Shown piece by piece: positions 46,401 through 57,900 of a stretch of DNA of 64,000 bases. The position numbers and the translations under genes were made by a program. Each line of letters begins with the position of its first letter. The first letter of the stretch is position 1. Where the stretch lies: positions 620,001 to 684,000 of the forward strand of contig BCKT01000013.1 of the NCBI GenBank assembly GCA_003116875.1, read 5' to 3'. A model generated the notes under the pieces. That model was given only the letters and a program-made list of their open reading frames with translations, searched no databases and was not told the origin of the DNA. Source of the DNA: Takashimella koratensis (taxonomy: Eukaryota; Basidiomycota; Tremellomycetes; Trichosporonales; Tetragoniomycetaceae).

Positions 46401-47786
46401 GAGCACTTGAACAGCTCAGCTCGAGGCGCATTGGCACCGCGATCGACGAAACCTATCCGCTGTCCGGAGACAGTATCGTAGATTTTGACGCCTAGGTCGT
46501 TGGCCCATGCGATAAGGCTGCCGCGCCACTCGACCGCCCAGATTGGCCCTTCCCCCGAATGCAGGATCTGCTCTTTGTACCCCAACCATCCCTTCTCTTG
46601 CAAAACCAGGTTCCCGGCCATACCGCCGCATACGAAAGCCCGAGTCGTTTTCTTGGCGAAACCAGGCTCGAGAGCGAGGCATCGCATCGGTCGTTTATAG
46701 TCGAACGCGTACGATTCGGTGCTTGTCAACGAGTGGATGACGACTCGGCCTGAACATGAAGAGATCAGCGGATCATCCAAAAATCAACGAATGGAGAGAA
46801 GGAATTGGAAACAGTCGAGCAGACCCAAACTCACCTTCCACACTTGCAGTCGCGACGAAATCGTTGTCCTCGTCTAGCCGGAGAGAGGTAACGCTCGCTG
46901 CGTGAGGTCTGAACGAGTTCACTTTGGCGCCTTCGTAAGTGAGCACGTGGACCATGCCATTATGTGTCCCAAGAGCCTAGTAGATATCCACCGTTCCGAT
47001 CCGAAAGAATATGTAGTGAGGAGAAGCGGGGGTTGTCAGCTTGTTTTCTTTGGGTCTACGCCAGCTGTCGGCCCCGTTCCCTTTACTCACAATGACCTGG
47101 GGAGAAACGTCGATCGCGGACGCAGTGTCGCGGCCGAGAATTTCTGGGACTTTGCCTTTCAACCGAGTGTACTTCAATGCTCTGCATGTCAGCTGCTTCC
47201 TGCATCACGGGACTTACGGCTCTTCGTCCTCGTCATCATCTTCTTCGTCGTCTTCGTCTTCGTCTTCGTCCTCGTCCTCTTCTTCTTCCTCAGCTTCATC
47301 ATCCTCTTCCCCTTCCTCGTCTTCTTTTTCTTCCTCGCCTCTTTTGACTTCTTCCTCTTGCTCCTCAGGATCATCACCACCTTTGACTCCTTCACCATCC
47401 TCATCCTCTTCGTTCTCCTCAACTCTGTCTTCCTTCTCCTCTTCTTCGTCCCCAACCTCATCGCCGTCCGGATCTTGCTCCTCCTCCTCTACCCCATTCT
47501 CCTCGGCCTTCTCCTCATGCACTCCCTTCTGGACACTTTCTCCATTTACACTCGGAACCCCATTGTCCGTCTCCTCTGTTTCCCCTTTCGTACTCTGGAC
47601 GGACTTGTCCTCTCTACCCTCAACGTGATCTTGGACGATCGCGGCGCTTTCGGCTTTCGCTCGTCGTTTGGTCTTCTTCGATCGAGATTTGGAGCCGCCG
47701 CCAGTGGTCACAGCTGCGAATTTGGAAGGGCCGGCAGTGGCGTTGGTAGGTGGGTCTCCAGCTGCTAGAGAGGCGACACCCGACAT
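43402..47786 (-). CDS. VPS41: Vacuolar protein sorting protein 41 (HOPS subunit)
   Basis: HOPS tethering subunit that acts in fusion at the vacuole and in AP-3 transport. It starts MSGVASLAAGDPPTN at 47786. About 120 residues of Asp/Glu-rich sequence precede the beta-propeller, which opens YTRLKGKVPEILGRDTAS, then NGMVHVLTYEG and NSFRPHAASVTSLRLDED. The clathrin-heavy-chain-repeat part carries EAWETWIHTFAKHEQLPA, then YIIKRQPAKALPFYLRLRKP and DYVAEMVFLLGRMGNNKQAL. The last exon is joined across an intron (44033-43931) and holds a C-terminal RING: RCNVCG, LCRHMVHAACALP and GKCPVC. Two inserts of about 45 and 75 residues sit between the zinc-ligand pairs. All ligand positions expected for the Vps41 RING look present. 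Confidence 0.92.
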
Positions 47787-48063
47787 GATGGCGGTGGTTG
47801 AGGGTATGGAGGTATGTAGATTCGTTGAGAAGGATGTGGGGAGCCAGGTTATGACGACGGCCCGGGGGGTGACAGCTGATTGTAATGACGTGGCATTGTA
47901 GTCTCACCCTTGATTTGTGGTATCATTCCATGTCAATATCCGACATGCACTTCGACGCGTCTGGTTGGTGATGGTTCAAACGTCGCCAGCAAGCAAATAA
48001 GAGGTAACAATCAACAAGCAACAAGCAACAAGTTACAAGTTACAAGCAAGCACCAGACCCACC
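47787..48063. promoter_or_regulatory. Divergent promoter between VPS41 and RNase H2A gene
   Basis: A 277-bp spacer between head-to-head genes. Close to the RNase H2A start lies a tandem 7-bp repeat (48013-48047), probably within its 5' leader. Confidence 0.45.
48013..48047 (+). repeat. Imperfect 7-bp tandem repeat (AACAAGC-like) x5
   Basis: Five units: AACAAGC twice, then AACAAGT, TACAAGT and TACAAGC. The array ends 16 bp before the RNase H2A start codon. Confidence 0.9.
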
Positions 48064-49341
48064 ATGCACCCGTCCGACCCCGTCAACCTCGTCCCCATCC
48101 CGCCATTACAAGACTCGTACGTCTACCACTCTGCGCTCCCTTTTGCATCTGGGTCGTCGAGTGCTGCCGGGCCGTCGGACCCCGATGGCTGGATCATGGG
48201 TATCGACGAGGCTGGGCGAGGACGTGAGTACATGCTTTGAAACTGAGTATAGCAGCGAGCATACAAGTCAACATAGAGTACATGCTGACAAGTATCTTTC
48301 GTAGCTGTTCTAGGGCCCATGGTCTATGCTGCCGCTTACTGTCCATTATCGTTTAAACCCACACTGGAAGGAATCGGGTTCGACGGTGAGCCCTGGTCCT
48401 TCAGATCGCTTCCAAGCGTTCACCTCTCGACCTCAAGAAGATGCTGACACCGACGCGCGCTCAGACTCCAAGGCGCTGTCAGCAGAGACGAGGCAGGCGT
48501 TATGGGAGGCATTCGACGTACACGAGCCGCTGTGTTACTCGAGTGATACCCTCTCACCACAAGCAATCTCGGCATACATGTTGCGCAGGGTACCTGTGAA
48601 TTTGAATCGACAGGCCGAGGACGCGACTATTGGGTTGATCAGGGCCGCTTTGGATAGAGGTGTCAACGTGAAAGAGGTGAGCGAGACCTCTCAGATTTCC
48701 TTTCGGAAGAAAGAAGAAGATACAGAAAAGAGAGCTGGAGATTGAGTAGTCGGTTGAGCAGTGTTGACAAAGGCTGTGCTTGAACACTACAGTGCTACGT
48801 CGACGCGCTGGGACCAAGTCCGCAATGGCAAGCGAGGCTGAGCGCCATCTTCCCGACCATCTCTTTCACCGTGTGTCCCAAAGCCGATTCGTTGTTCAAG
48901 ATCGTTGGTGCGGCATCGATCGTTGCCAAAGTCACTCGAGATCGATACATAGAGCATTGGGCGGATTCCGAGGACTTCTCCGTCTCTGGTGTGAAGCGGA
49001 AACGCGGAGCGAGCAATGGCGCGTCGGCAAACGGCAAGGCGGATGCAGATGCTGAAGCTGAGGAAGAAGAAAACGAAATCAGTCGCGGGAGTGGGTACCC
49101 GTCCGATCCCCGAACCCAAGCGTTCCTCAAAGATTCGACCGACAAAGTATTCGGGTACCGCGGGATTGTCAGATTCTCATGGGCCACTGTCAAAGTTCTC
49201 CTCGATAAACAGGCGGTTACCTGCAAATGGATCGACGACGCGAACCAGCCTTCTGCAGCGAGTTATTTTGCTGCAGACGCGGATAACGCCCGGCCAAGGA
49301 TGTGGAAGGAGTTGGGTGTGTCAGGTGTAGGAGAGCTGTGA
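48064..49341 (+). CDS. RNH201: Ribonuclease H2 catalytic subunit A
   Basis: Removes ribonucleotides from DNA and RNA from RNA-DNA hybrids, as part of a trimer with the B and C subunits. Four exons (48064-48223, 48305-48385, 48465-48676, 48793-49341) join in frame to 333 residues. The first catalytic motif GIDEAGRG crosses intron 1. Next come GPMVYAAAYCP and DSKALSAETRQALW. The second part carries YVDALGPSPQWQARL, then VCPKADSLFKIVGAASIVAK (the KADS/ASIVAKVTRD block) and GSGYPSDPRTQAFL. An acidic Ala/Glu insert (about residues 225-250) precedes GSGYPSD; it is longer than in yeast. DEAGRG Asp/Glu and the later Asp residues are intact. Confidence 0.95.
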
Positions 49342-49966
49342 GTTGGTTATTGGGATGCAGAGTGGATCATGAGAGAGAGCAGCGAGCGATGGTGGGAAGG
49401 TGAACAGTGTGAAAGTCAGAGAGGGGGTCGTATTGGCTGGCTTGGCACGTCGCGTCGAGTGCACCATACCAAGCCGACAACCGAGTACATGGCCTATTCC
49501 GAAAACGTGATCTTGGGATTCGTCCAATCTGTTCGCATTCCCATGTTGTACACCTATACTGTAGTTGACTCTGGCACGGCTCAATTCACTTTGCATTATT
49601 GGGTCTCGCGTGTGGGCAATTCTTTGGGCATCTCCTCGGATCCCAGCCAATTAGACTGGTTTACAAAAGTGGACCTAACCAAATCCCTGATCTCGGCTCT
49701 TTCCTTGACTTCAACACCAACCCTGTCGCCTAAATACACATGGCTTGCACGGTGTGAAAATCCGTCCCTTCGGCAAAATCAAAACCCCCTCCTTTAGCTG
49801 CCCCCCATAACCGGGTGGACCGAGGATCGCACCTGACACACTCAACTCCGCCGTCAGCCAACCCTTCCCCCTCCCCTCCCCTTCCCCGACTCTGTGTTTT
49901 TTTTTCTCATTCATCTCTGTTCCATCACTCTCCCCACTCACCACCTCACGAGCCCACCTACTGACC
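49342..49966. other. Intergenic with promoter of the dehydrogenase gene
   Basis: A 625-bp tandem spacer. The last 170 bp are pyrimidine-rich with a run of T near 49900, resembling other leaders in the window. Confidence 0.5.
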
Positions 49967-52536
49967 ATGCTCCGCTCTTCGATCCGCTCTATGAGCCTCA
50001 GCCGGGGCTACGCCTCTGCGGCGGCAGCTGCGTCCCCCTCGACCTCGGCGGCGCGCCTGTCCCCGCTCGCCCTCAAGGCCGCCGAGGAGGTCAGCGCCAA
50101 GTGGAGGGGAACCAGCGCGACCGGCGGCAAGACAAAGAACTACATTGGCGGCGAGTTTGTCGATAGCCAAGCCAAGCAATGGATCGAGGTGCACGACCCA
50201 GTAAGTTTGCCGTTCCCATAGCCCCCTTAGCTTGGTTGATGGAAAATGCGCGTTTCTTCTTGCTGCAGCTAACGGTCATGTATAGGCCTCGCAAGTCCTC
50301 GTCAACACAGTCCCCGAGACCACCGCCGACGAGTTCTCCGCTGCCGTCAACGCCGCTTCCGAGGCCTACAAGACCTGGTCGCAAACCAGCATCATGCGTC
50401 GCCAACGTGTCATGTTTGAGTGAGTCCTTCAGATCCCCCAAGGGTGCATCCTTTTAGTCTCCGCTTGAGTCCCTGGGGATCCTCAGTTCGACTCAGAGTC
50501 CAAAGGTATAGTTGTGGGTCGGGTGTTGACACAGCCGATTGGATAGGTTGCAGCACTTGATCAGGCAACACGCTCCGGATATCGCGCAGTCGATCGTCCT
50601 TGAGCAGGGCAAGACGTACGCCGATGCCCTCGGTGATGTCGGTCGTGGTCTTCAGGTGAGTCCTTTTTTCAGATCTGAGCTGTACTGAAAGCTTTCCTCT
50701 GGATGGATGCTGATCACCTTGCCTAGGTTGTGGAGACGGCAACGGCGATCACATCGTCTTTGCTCGGCGACAAACTCGAGGTCACTACCGACATGGACAC
50801 TTACTCCCGCCGCCTCCCACTCGGTGTCACTGCCGCCATCACCCCGTTCAACTTCCCCGCTATGTACGTATAGATTACAGTTTGAATACCAAGTAGATGG
50901 CACAGCTGACACCGCCCAGGATCGTCCTTTGGTCCGCTGCTCTCGCCACTGTGACTGGTAAGCTACCGCGCTAATGAGCTCAGTGCAAATCTCACACCTT
51001 CATCTAGGCAACACCCTCATCGTCAAGCCTTCTGAGCGCGACCCAGGAGCGACGATGATCATTGCCGAGCTGTGCGAGCGCGCCGGTATGCCTCCAGGTG
51101 TTTTCAACGTGTAAGCTTACCAATCCTCGTTGGCGCAATATAGTGCTCGAGAGCATAAGACATAGTCCTGAGCTGACCACATCCAGTGTGCACGGGTCGG
51201 CCGACACCGTCAACCGCATCTGCGACGACCCCGCGATCAAGGCCATCTCTTTCGTTGGTGGCGACAAGGCCGGAAAGCACATCTACGACCGTGCGATCGT
51301 TCAGGGCAAACGTGTCCAGGCCAACCTCGGTGCCAAGAACCACTGCGTCATCATGCCTGACGGTGAGTTGGTATGGAAGAGGCGTGGGGGTTCATCAGCT
51401 TATCACGGACTCAGCGAACAAGAACTTGACACTTAACGCCGTCGCTGGTGCTGCTTTCGGTGCGGCCGGTCAACGTTGCATGGCTCTCTCTGTTGGTACG
51501 TTACGTTTCAGTTTTCCATTTTTGGCCGCGATTCAGGCTTGAAAGCAAGCTTGTCGCCGCACAGAAGACCTAATACGTGATATGGAACTAACATTCCACA
51601 GCCGTTGTCGTTGGCGAAGCGCGTCAGTGGATCCCCGAGCTCATCGAGCGCGCCAAGGACCTCAAGGTCTCTGGAGGTTTCGAGGAAGGTGCCGACCTTG
51701 GACCGGTCATCTCTCCACAAGCCAAGTCCCGAATCGAGAGCTACATCGCATCGGCTGAGGAAGAGGGCGGTAAGATCCTTCTCGACGGAAGGGGCTTCAC
51801 CGTTCCAGAGTACCCGAACGGCAACTTTGTCGGACCGACCGTGCTCGCGGCGAAGACCAACATGTCGTGCTACCAGTGAGTAAGAATCGTGATCGCGCCG
51901 TAGCAAAGACGAGGTGAAGGATGTTGCGGTCAAAGGTGAAGGGTGAGAGCTAATGTGTGTCCAGGAACGAGATCTTCGGTCCCGTCCTTACCATTATCGA
52001 GGCAGAAACTCTCGACGACGCCATCGACATCATTAACGCCAACCCGTACGGTAACGGCGCATCCATCTTTGTAAGTCTGACCTCTGAGAGACATAGCATA
52101 GATTGAAGAGGCACACAAAGCGATCAGGGTTAGAGTTGACTCTGTTCACATTACTAGACCAACTCTGGCGCATCCGCACGTAAATTCGAGACGATCGCCG
52201 AACCTGGTCAGATCGGTATCAACGTCGCTGTTCCCGTCCCTTTGCCCATGTTCAACTGGTCTGGTAACAAGGCTTCGTTCAAGGGTGATATCCCATTCTA
52301 CGGAAAGTCGGGTCTCGAATTCTACACCACCCGCAAGGTGAGTCTGAGGGTCATGTACTCGTGTCTAAGGAAAAATTGCGGAGACGAAATCGTGCTGATT
52401 GGCTTTTTAGACAACCACTGCGCTCTGGCCCTCTGGTGATGCCGTCGGCAACCGAGTAAGTTGAGCCAGGGTCGTTATTCACAGAGACAAGCTAATGATC
52501 CCACAGGCCAGCGTTCACATGCCCCAGATCCACTAG
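49967..52536 (+). CDS. ALDH6A1: Methylmalonate-semialdehyde dehydrogenase (CoA-acylating), mitochondrial
   Basis: Converts malonate or methylmalonate semialdehyde to acetyl- or propionyl-CoA in valine, beta-alanine and related breakdown. Thirteen exons from 49967-50200 to 52507-52536 join in frame to 548 residues. The N-terminus ([20 protein letters not shown]) is a typical mitochondrial presequence. Family blocks include [58 protein letters not shown] and the catalytic Cys in [15 protein letters not shown]. The end carries [17 protein letters not shown] and FYTTRKTTTALWP, both specific to this CoA-dependent ALDH class. Neighbouring introns are 40-110 nt. It lies 2.4 kb before the aspartokinase-aminotransferase gene, on the same strand. 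Confidence 0.95.
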
Positions 52537-52873
52537 TCTGATTTTTTATTTACTTGGTTGGCTATTTGATGGCTTCCTCACTCGATTGTGGTGTCAGTGC
52601 CGAGAACGGAGCGCGAGGTTGAAGGGCAGATACGACATAGGAACTCGATGCATTGTGTACACTAGGTATGAAGTGGGAGCGTATGGCCGTCGCTTGCGCT
52701 CCTTCGTTTGGTTCAGCTATGAGACTGGACTTCTTCCTCTTCCTCTGCACGATACTGACAGGCTACAATACTTGCTGGAGGTTCTAACAGGATTGGACTT
52801 CTACGTTGCTTTTCTGTTCAATTCGTCAATACAGCCTATTGCCCAGTGAATGACCCAAATGGATAGCCTAGAC
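52537..52873. other. Intergenic, convergent 3' ends
   Basis: A 337-bp spacer between the dehydrogenase (+) and zinc-finger (-) genes; no feature seen. Confidence 0.5.
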
Positions 52874-54682
52874 TCACCCTGCACCTATGATCCTCTCCTC
52901 TTCATCCTGCCAGAACCGAAGTTCATCCAACCTCATCCCATTCTCTTCCTCGACGAGCATGAATTTCGCCTTTGCGATAACGTACCTGGCCTGCCCTCTG
53001 GACAGACCCATCACCGGTGCCGCTGCTCCCCCTCCCGCTCCTCCTGCTCCCGCTGCTGGGTCCGCAAAGATCCCTTGTACTTCTCGTTCAGTCGGGTAAT
53101 TCTCACCTACACCTTCATCGAACCCATCGCTATCGCTGTCTTTATCGGTATCTCTCCCTTCTTTCCCCTTTCCCCTCCCGCCTTTCCCATTCGCTTTGCC
53201 TGGCGGCGCTAGCGACGACGAAGCGGCACGCGCCGCTGCTCGGCGCTCAACACGGGCCGCCCTCGCTTCGGCATCACGCTGTTCTCGCATCCGCCGAACC
53301 GCAGCGTTCTCTTCGCTGTTCACAGCGTAGAATCGCATCTTCCGTCTCTCTCGGATCCGGTACATCGCATCCACCAGGTCCTCGTCATCGCACAGTTCTT
53401 GCTCGGCATTCGTTAATCCGGCCAAAGCGGATGCTCGCCCAGTTCCAGCCACGCCAGTAACGCGGTCGGGGGTGGCGGTGCCTGTTCCCCCTACGGCGGG
53501 GAGATCGGAGATGTGGACGGTAGGGCTGTAGTCTAGAGAGGTGAGGTTGGGGTTGGGTCGGTGTGTGAATAGCTCGACCTTACGCGCTTGAGAGACGGTC
53601 AGCGGGATAGGGGGGCCGATACCGTGCGCAAGGCGTTTGTGTTTGTTGAGCCCATCGGACCGAGTGAATGCGGCCTTGCAGTCTGCGGTGGGGATTAGGC
53701 CAACGGGAGAGAGTGGGATAGGCGGCAAGAGGAAGAGGAGGCATTCAGTCAGCTATAGTCCCCAGCGGGCCATCTCCACCCTCTGCATGTCATCGAAGCT
53801 GCAAACCCAGGCAACACTTACTCTCCTCGGTACAGCGATAAGGTTTCTCCCCCGAATGTTGTCGAAGATGTGTAGCCAGTGAATTCCGACTGGACTGTTT
53901 CTGTCCGCCTCTGGAGCATCCTCGCCATAAACACGCCCAATCGACGTCTTTAGCCGACGCAATATGTTCTACCAACAGCACCAACAGACACACGTCAGCT
54001 AGGTGTATGTTGAGATGGAGAGACAGTGAGAGTGAGAGTGAGAGTGAGAGCCAGAGATAGAAGGGAAGAGAAACGTACCATCTTTGAGGTGGATAGCCAA
54101 GGTATCGGGATTGGTGCAGATCTCTGTACATTCGTCCCACTCGCAAGCGGCTTCCTCCCCATCTGCTCTTGTTCTTCCCTCGCCTTCACCTTCATCGTCT
54201 CCTTCCCCTGCTTCTCCTGTATCTTCCACATCTCCCAAACCCCTTGACCTTTTCCCCTTCCCTTTCCTTTTCCCTCTCACTAATCTCTCGTCCTCCTCAT
54301 CATCCAACTCATCCACCTCCTCACCCTCCTCCTGCCCCACCTTTTCATCCTCATCCTCCAGGTCCTCAACTGCTCGCTGTTTCCCTCGTCCTGTTACTCG
54401 TTTTCCTCGTGCATCTTCGGGATCCGAGAGTAGTTCGTCGATCGCATCATCTACGTCCCCTGTTTCATCCCCTTCCGCCTGGCTTTCACGTCCACCGAAT
54501 CCAAACCTTCCAGGATGTGAGGATCGCCCGCGGCTCCTTCCTGCCCCTCGAGGCGCGGGGTCCAACTCGGGCTCAGACCCCGAAGCCATATCGATATCGT
54601 CATCGTCATCGCGCCCCCGACCTGAGCGGTCCGGTTTGTCGTAGTGATACAGCGGGGTGCTGTTGAATAGCGGGGACACCAT
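52874..54682 (-). CDS. C2H2 zinc-finger protein, INO80 subunit Iec1-like
   Basis: Three fingers in series: CEWDECTEICTNPDTLAIH followed by LKDEH (split by an intron), then CLWRGCSRGGQKQSSRNSLA with THLRQH, then CTEEDCKAAFTRSDGL with NKHKRLAH. The arrangement and the HSGEKPYRC linker resemble the Iec1/YY1-like protein of the fission-yeast INO80 remodeller, also annotated in ascomycetes as a Gli-type finger. The N-terminal 170 residues are Asp/Glu/Arg-rich. The C-terminus (LSRGQARYVIAKAKFMLVEE, then RLDELRFWQDEEER) fits the helix that closes Iec1-like proteins. It starts MVSPLFNSTPLYHY at 54682 and ends at 52874, with introns around 54085-53970, 53870-53825 and 53700. Membership of INO80 is inferred; a plain transcription factor remains possible. 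Confidence 0.75.
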
Positions 54683-54966
54683 CGGGAGGCAAGGTCAAGT
54701 GAGATAGGTAGGTGAGTGGTGAGGAAAGCGAGAGAACTGAACGTGAGGGGGGAAACCGCCAGAGCCACGTGGTACTCCGGCTGTTTACGTAATGCTCACG
54801 TCGCCCAGATAGATGCTCTCCGGTCCGACCCCATTTTTCCCTTAATTTTTGACTCGAAAATCCCGACTGAAAGAAATCGAACAACATCCTCTCCACCGTG
54901 TAGATAGTTATCACCCCCTTATCCACCTTCACCTACCCTACCTACCCCACCTCAGCACACACCGCC
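54683..54966. promoter_or_regulatory. Divergent promoter between the C2H2 gene and the aspartokinase-aminotransferase gene
   Basis: This 284-bp spacer has CCACGTGG (core CACGTG 54766-54771), 84 bp from the zinc-finger start and 196 bp from the fusion gene start. In fungi Cbf1-type factors binding CACGTG regulate sulfur amino-acid genes, which would suit an aspartokinase, but binding here is a guess. Confidence 0.45.
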
Positions 54967-57900
54967 ATGTCTGGCGGGTCTACACCTACCGCTATCTCAG
55001 AGCCCGAGCTCGTCGCCAACTCGGCTGACGAGCGGGTCCCCTGGGTCGTCCAAAAGTATGGCGGAACGTCAGTTGGCAAGTCGCTTGACAGTATCACCCG
55101 CATCGTTGAGTGAGTCTACTCGGAGTGGTCTTGGCCTTCACGCCTTCTTCTTCCCTGGCTACCTCCCCTTTCTCATTCCTCCCTTATCCTTGCTGGTGCC
55201 GTTTCGCTGTCGATTTCGAGCGCTCCGAGCAGTCCAAGCTGACCACCTCACCCATACCCCAGATCTTACATCCCAAATAACCGAGTCGCGATCGTCTGCT
55301 CCGCCCGGTCGTCGCACACCAAAGCACTTGGCACCACCAACCTGTTGCTTCAAGCTTCTCGCGAGGCTCTCCAACCCGCCGCTGCATCGGGGGGCACCGC
55401 CTCTTCCCCTCGCCCTTCTGCTTCGGGTTGGCAGACGCCTTTTTTCCCGAAACGTGTCGGTTCCGGATTCTTCAACCGAGACCAGTCGCTCATGTCGTCT
55501 GTCTCGTCATTGCGTGACCTCGAAGGGAGCAACAACAATGGGCGTTCGCAGTCCCCGTCGCCGTTTCAGCCCTCGGGCCGATCTCGCTCCCCCACAGCGA
55601 CCAGCCCGACCGGCCAAGGTCCGGCGGAGGTGTCCGCCGGTGGAGCGGAGACGCTCGGCGAGAGCGCACCGTTCCACGAGACCGTCGACAAGATCAAGCA
55701 GGGTCACATGGAAGCCGCACTCGCCACGCTTAAAGCCGGCCCACTCAGAGACGAACTCATGCAGGAGATTGACAACGACTGTGAGAACCTGAGGAGCTTC
55801 CTCTTCGCCGCGCAGGTGAGTCATCGCTCCGATCTCTAGCTTGCTGTCCCTATATGCCTTTGAGAACACTGGGTCGGGATGGAGGCTGATTAGTCACGCA
55901 GATCATCGACGAAATCTCGCCAAGGAGCCAAGATTCGATCGTTGGTACCGGCGAGCGATTGGCGTGCAAGATTGTCGCCGCGGCCCTTCGAGATAGGGTG
56001 AGTTGGGGGAATTTGTTACCCTGTTCTCCTTGTCCGCCAGGACCTAGCGCTGACGGTTTCTGCCCAGGGCGTCGACTCTGAGCTCGTCGTTCTCGACAAC
56101 ATTGTGGACGCTGCGATGCACGCTGCGACCGAGGGTGCCGTCATCGGTTCCGGCGACCAGGGTGTCGCCCAGCTCGACCAGAGCTTCTACGACGAGCTGT
56201 CCAGGCGCCTTGGCGAGCGCATCCGCGAATGCGGCACTCGCGTCCCCGTTATCACTGGCTACTTTGGTCCCGTCCCCGGCTCTTTGCTCGCCCAGATCGG
56301 CCGTGGATACACCGACTTGTGTGCTGCGCTCTGCGCCGTCGGCCTCGCTGCTGCCGAGCTTCAGGTGTGGAAAGAAGTCGACGGTATCTTCACTGCCGAC
56401 CCACGTAAAGTCCCCTCTGCTCGACTTGTCCCTTCCATCACCCCCGACGAAGCCGCCGAGCTCACGTACTACGGAAGCGAGGTCATCCACCCGTTCACGA
56501 TGGAACAAGTCATCCGAGCCAAGATCCCGATCAGGATCAAGAACGTTGAGAACCCCAAAGGTTGCGGAACGATCATCTTGCCAGATGGAGAGTTCCCCGT
56601 CGGACTGGATACCGCCGCACCGAAGAAGGACGAGAGCAGTCTGGAGGATAAACTTCCGACGGCTGTCACGATCAAAGACCAAATTGTCGTGCTTAACATC
56701 CACTCGAACCGAAAGACTATCTCCCATGGTTTCCTCGCGCGTATCTTTGGAACCCTTGACCGAGCGGGCGTCGTCGTCGACCTCATCAGCACCAGTGAAG
56801 TTCATGTAAGTGACTTGTGGTCTGCTTCCTCACTATCACACCAATGGTGTAACTGTACCTCTCCAACAATCGTTTCCCTCTAATTGAGCCTCGCTGACAG
56901 TCCCGCTTAGGTGTCCATGGCGATGCAAGACTTCCACAACAAGAAACGCCTCGAGCGACTGGTCAAAGACTTGGAGAAGATTGGTGATATCACTATCTCA
57001 AGCGACATGGCCATCTTGTCCCTCGTTGGTCGAAACTTGCGCAACGCGATTGGTTCGGCAGGCCTCATGTTCACCACGCTCGCCAAGGCTAGCGTTAACA
57101 TTGAAATGATCTCTCAAGGTGCCAGCGAGATCAACATCAGCTGCGGTGAGTGATACTCACCTTTGACCGTGACCCCGACCTCGTCTACCCAGGGTTCACT
57201 TGATTTCCCTCTTTGCTGGACAGTGGACAGGCTCTGACACTTTTGCTTGTACTCAACAGTGATCGAGAACAAGGACGCAGTGAGGGCGCTTAACGTAATC
57301 CACGACGCCTGCATCGAACAACACGGTCGCCACCTCTCCGCCCCTGTCGTTCCGGAGCCTCAAGCCCCCGCCGTTGCCGTCGCCGGCGCCAAGACCGGCG
57401 GTCGTTCCAAGGCCCTCTCGGTCGAGACGATCAACCAGTCCGTCCTCGAAGTCGAGTACGCTGTCCGTGGTGAGATCGCTGTCAAAGCCGATAAGCTTGA
57501 ACACGATATCGAGAACGGAAACGCTTCTTCTTTGCCGTTTGATAAAGTCGTATTCGCAAACATTGGGAACCCGCAGGCTAAGCACTTAGACCAGCGCCCG
57601 CTCACTTACTGGCGACAGGTGAGTTTGCAATGTCCACTCTTCCAGTCTCCCAGTCTGGCTCTCAAGTGGCCAAGCGAACTGGGGACGCGGTGGCTGTGAT
57701 TTGATAAATACTGATGAGTACAGGTCTTGTCGCTGGTCGAGTACCCGGATATCTTGCAGAATGCGATTGCCGAACAGCTCTATCCGTCAGACGTGATCGC
57801 CAAGGCGTCTCAGCTGCTCGATGAATTCGGGTCGGTCGGCGCGTACACTCATTCCAAGGGTTCGTTGGCGATCCGCAAACGCGTCGCTCAATTCATCAAG

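Noticed and set aside
47041..47628. Plus-strand Ser-rich frame of 195 codons
   Set aside because: It is the mirror of the acidic Asp/Glu-coding region of VPS41 on the other strand.
49342..49797. Possible C-terminal extension or extra gene after RNase H2A
   Set aside because: The RNase H2A frame ends cleanly at 49341; the frame that follows has no match or clear exon logic.
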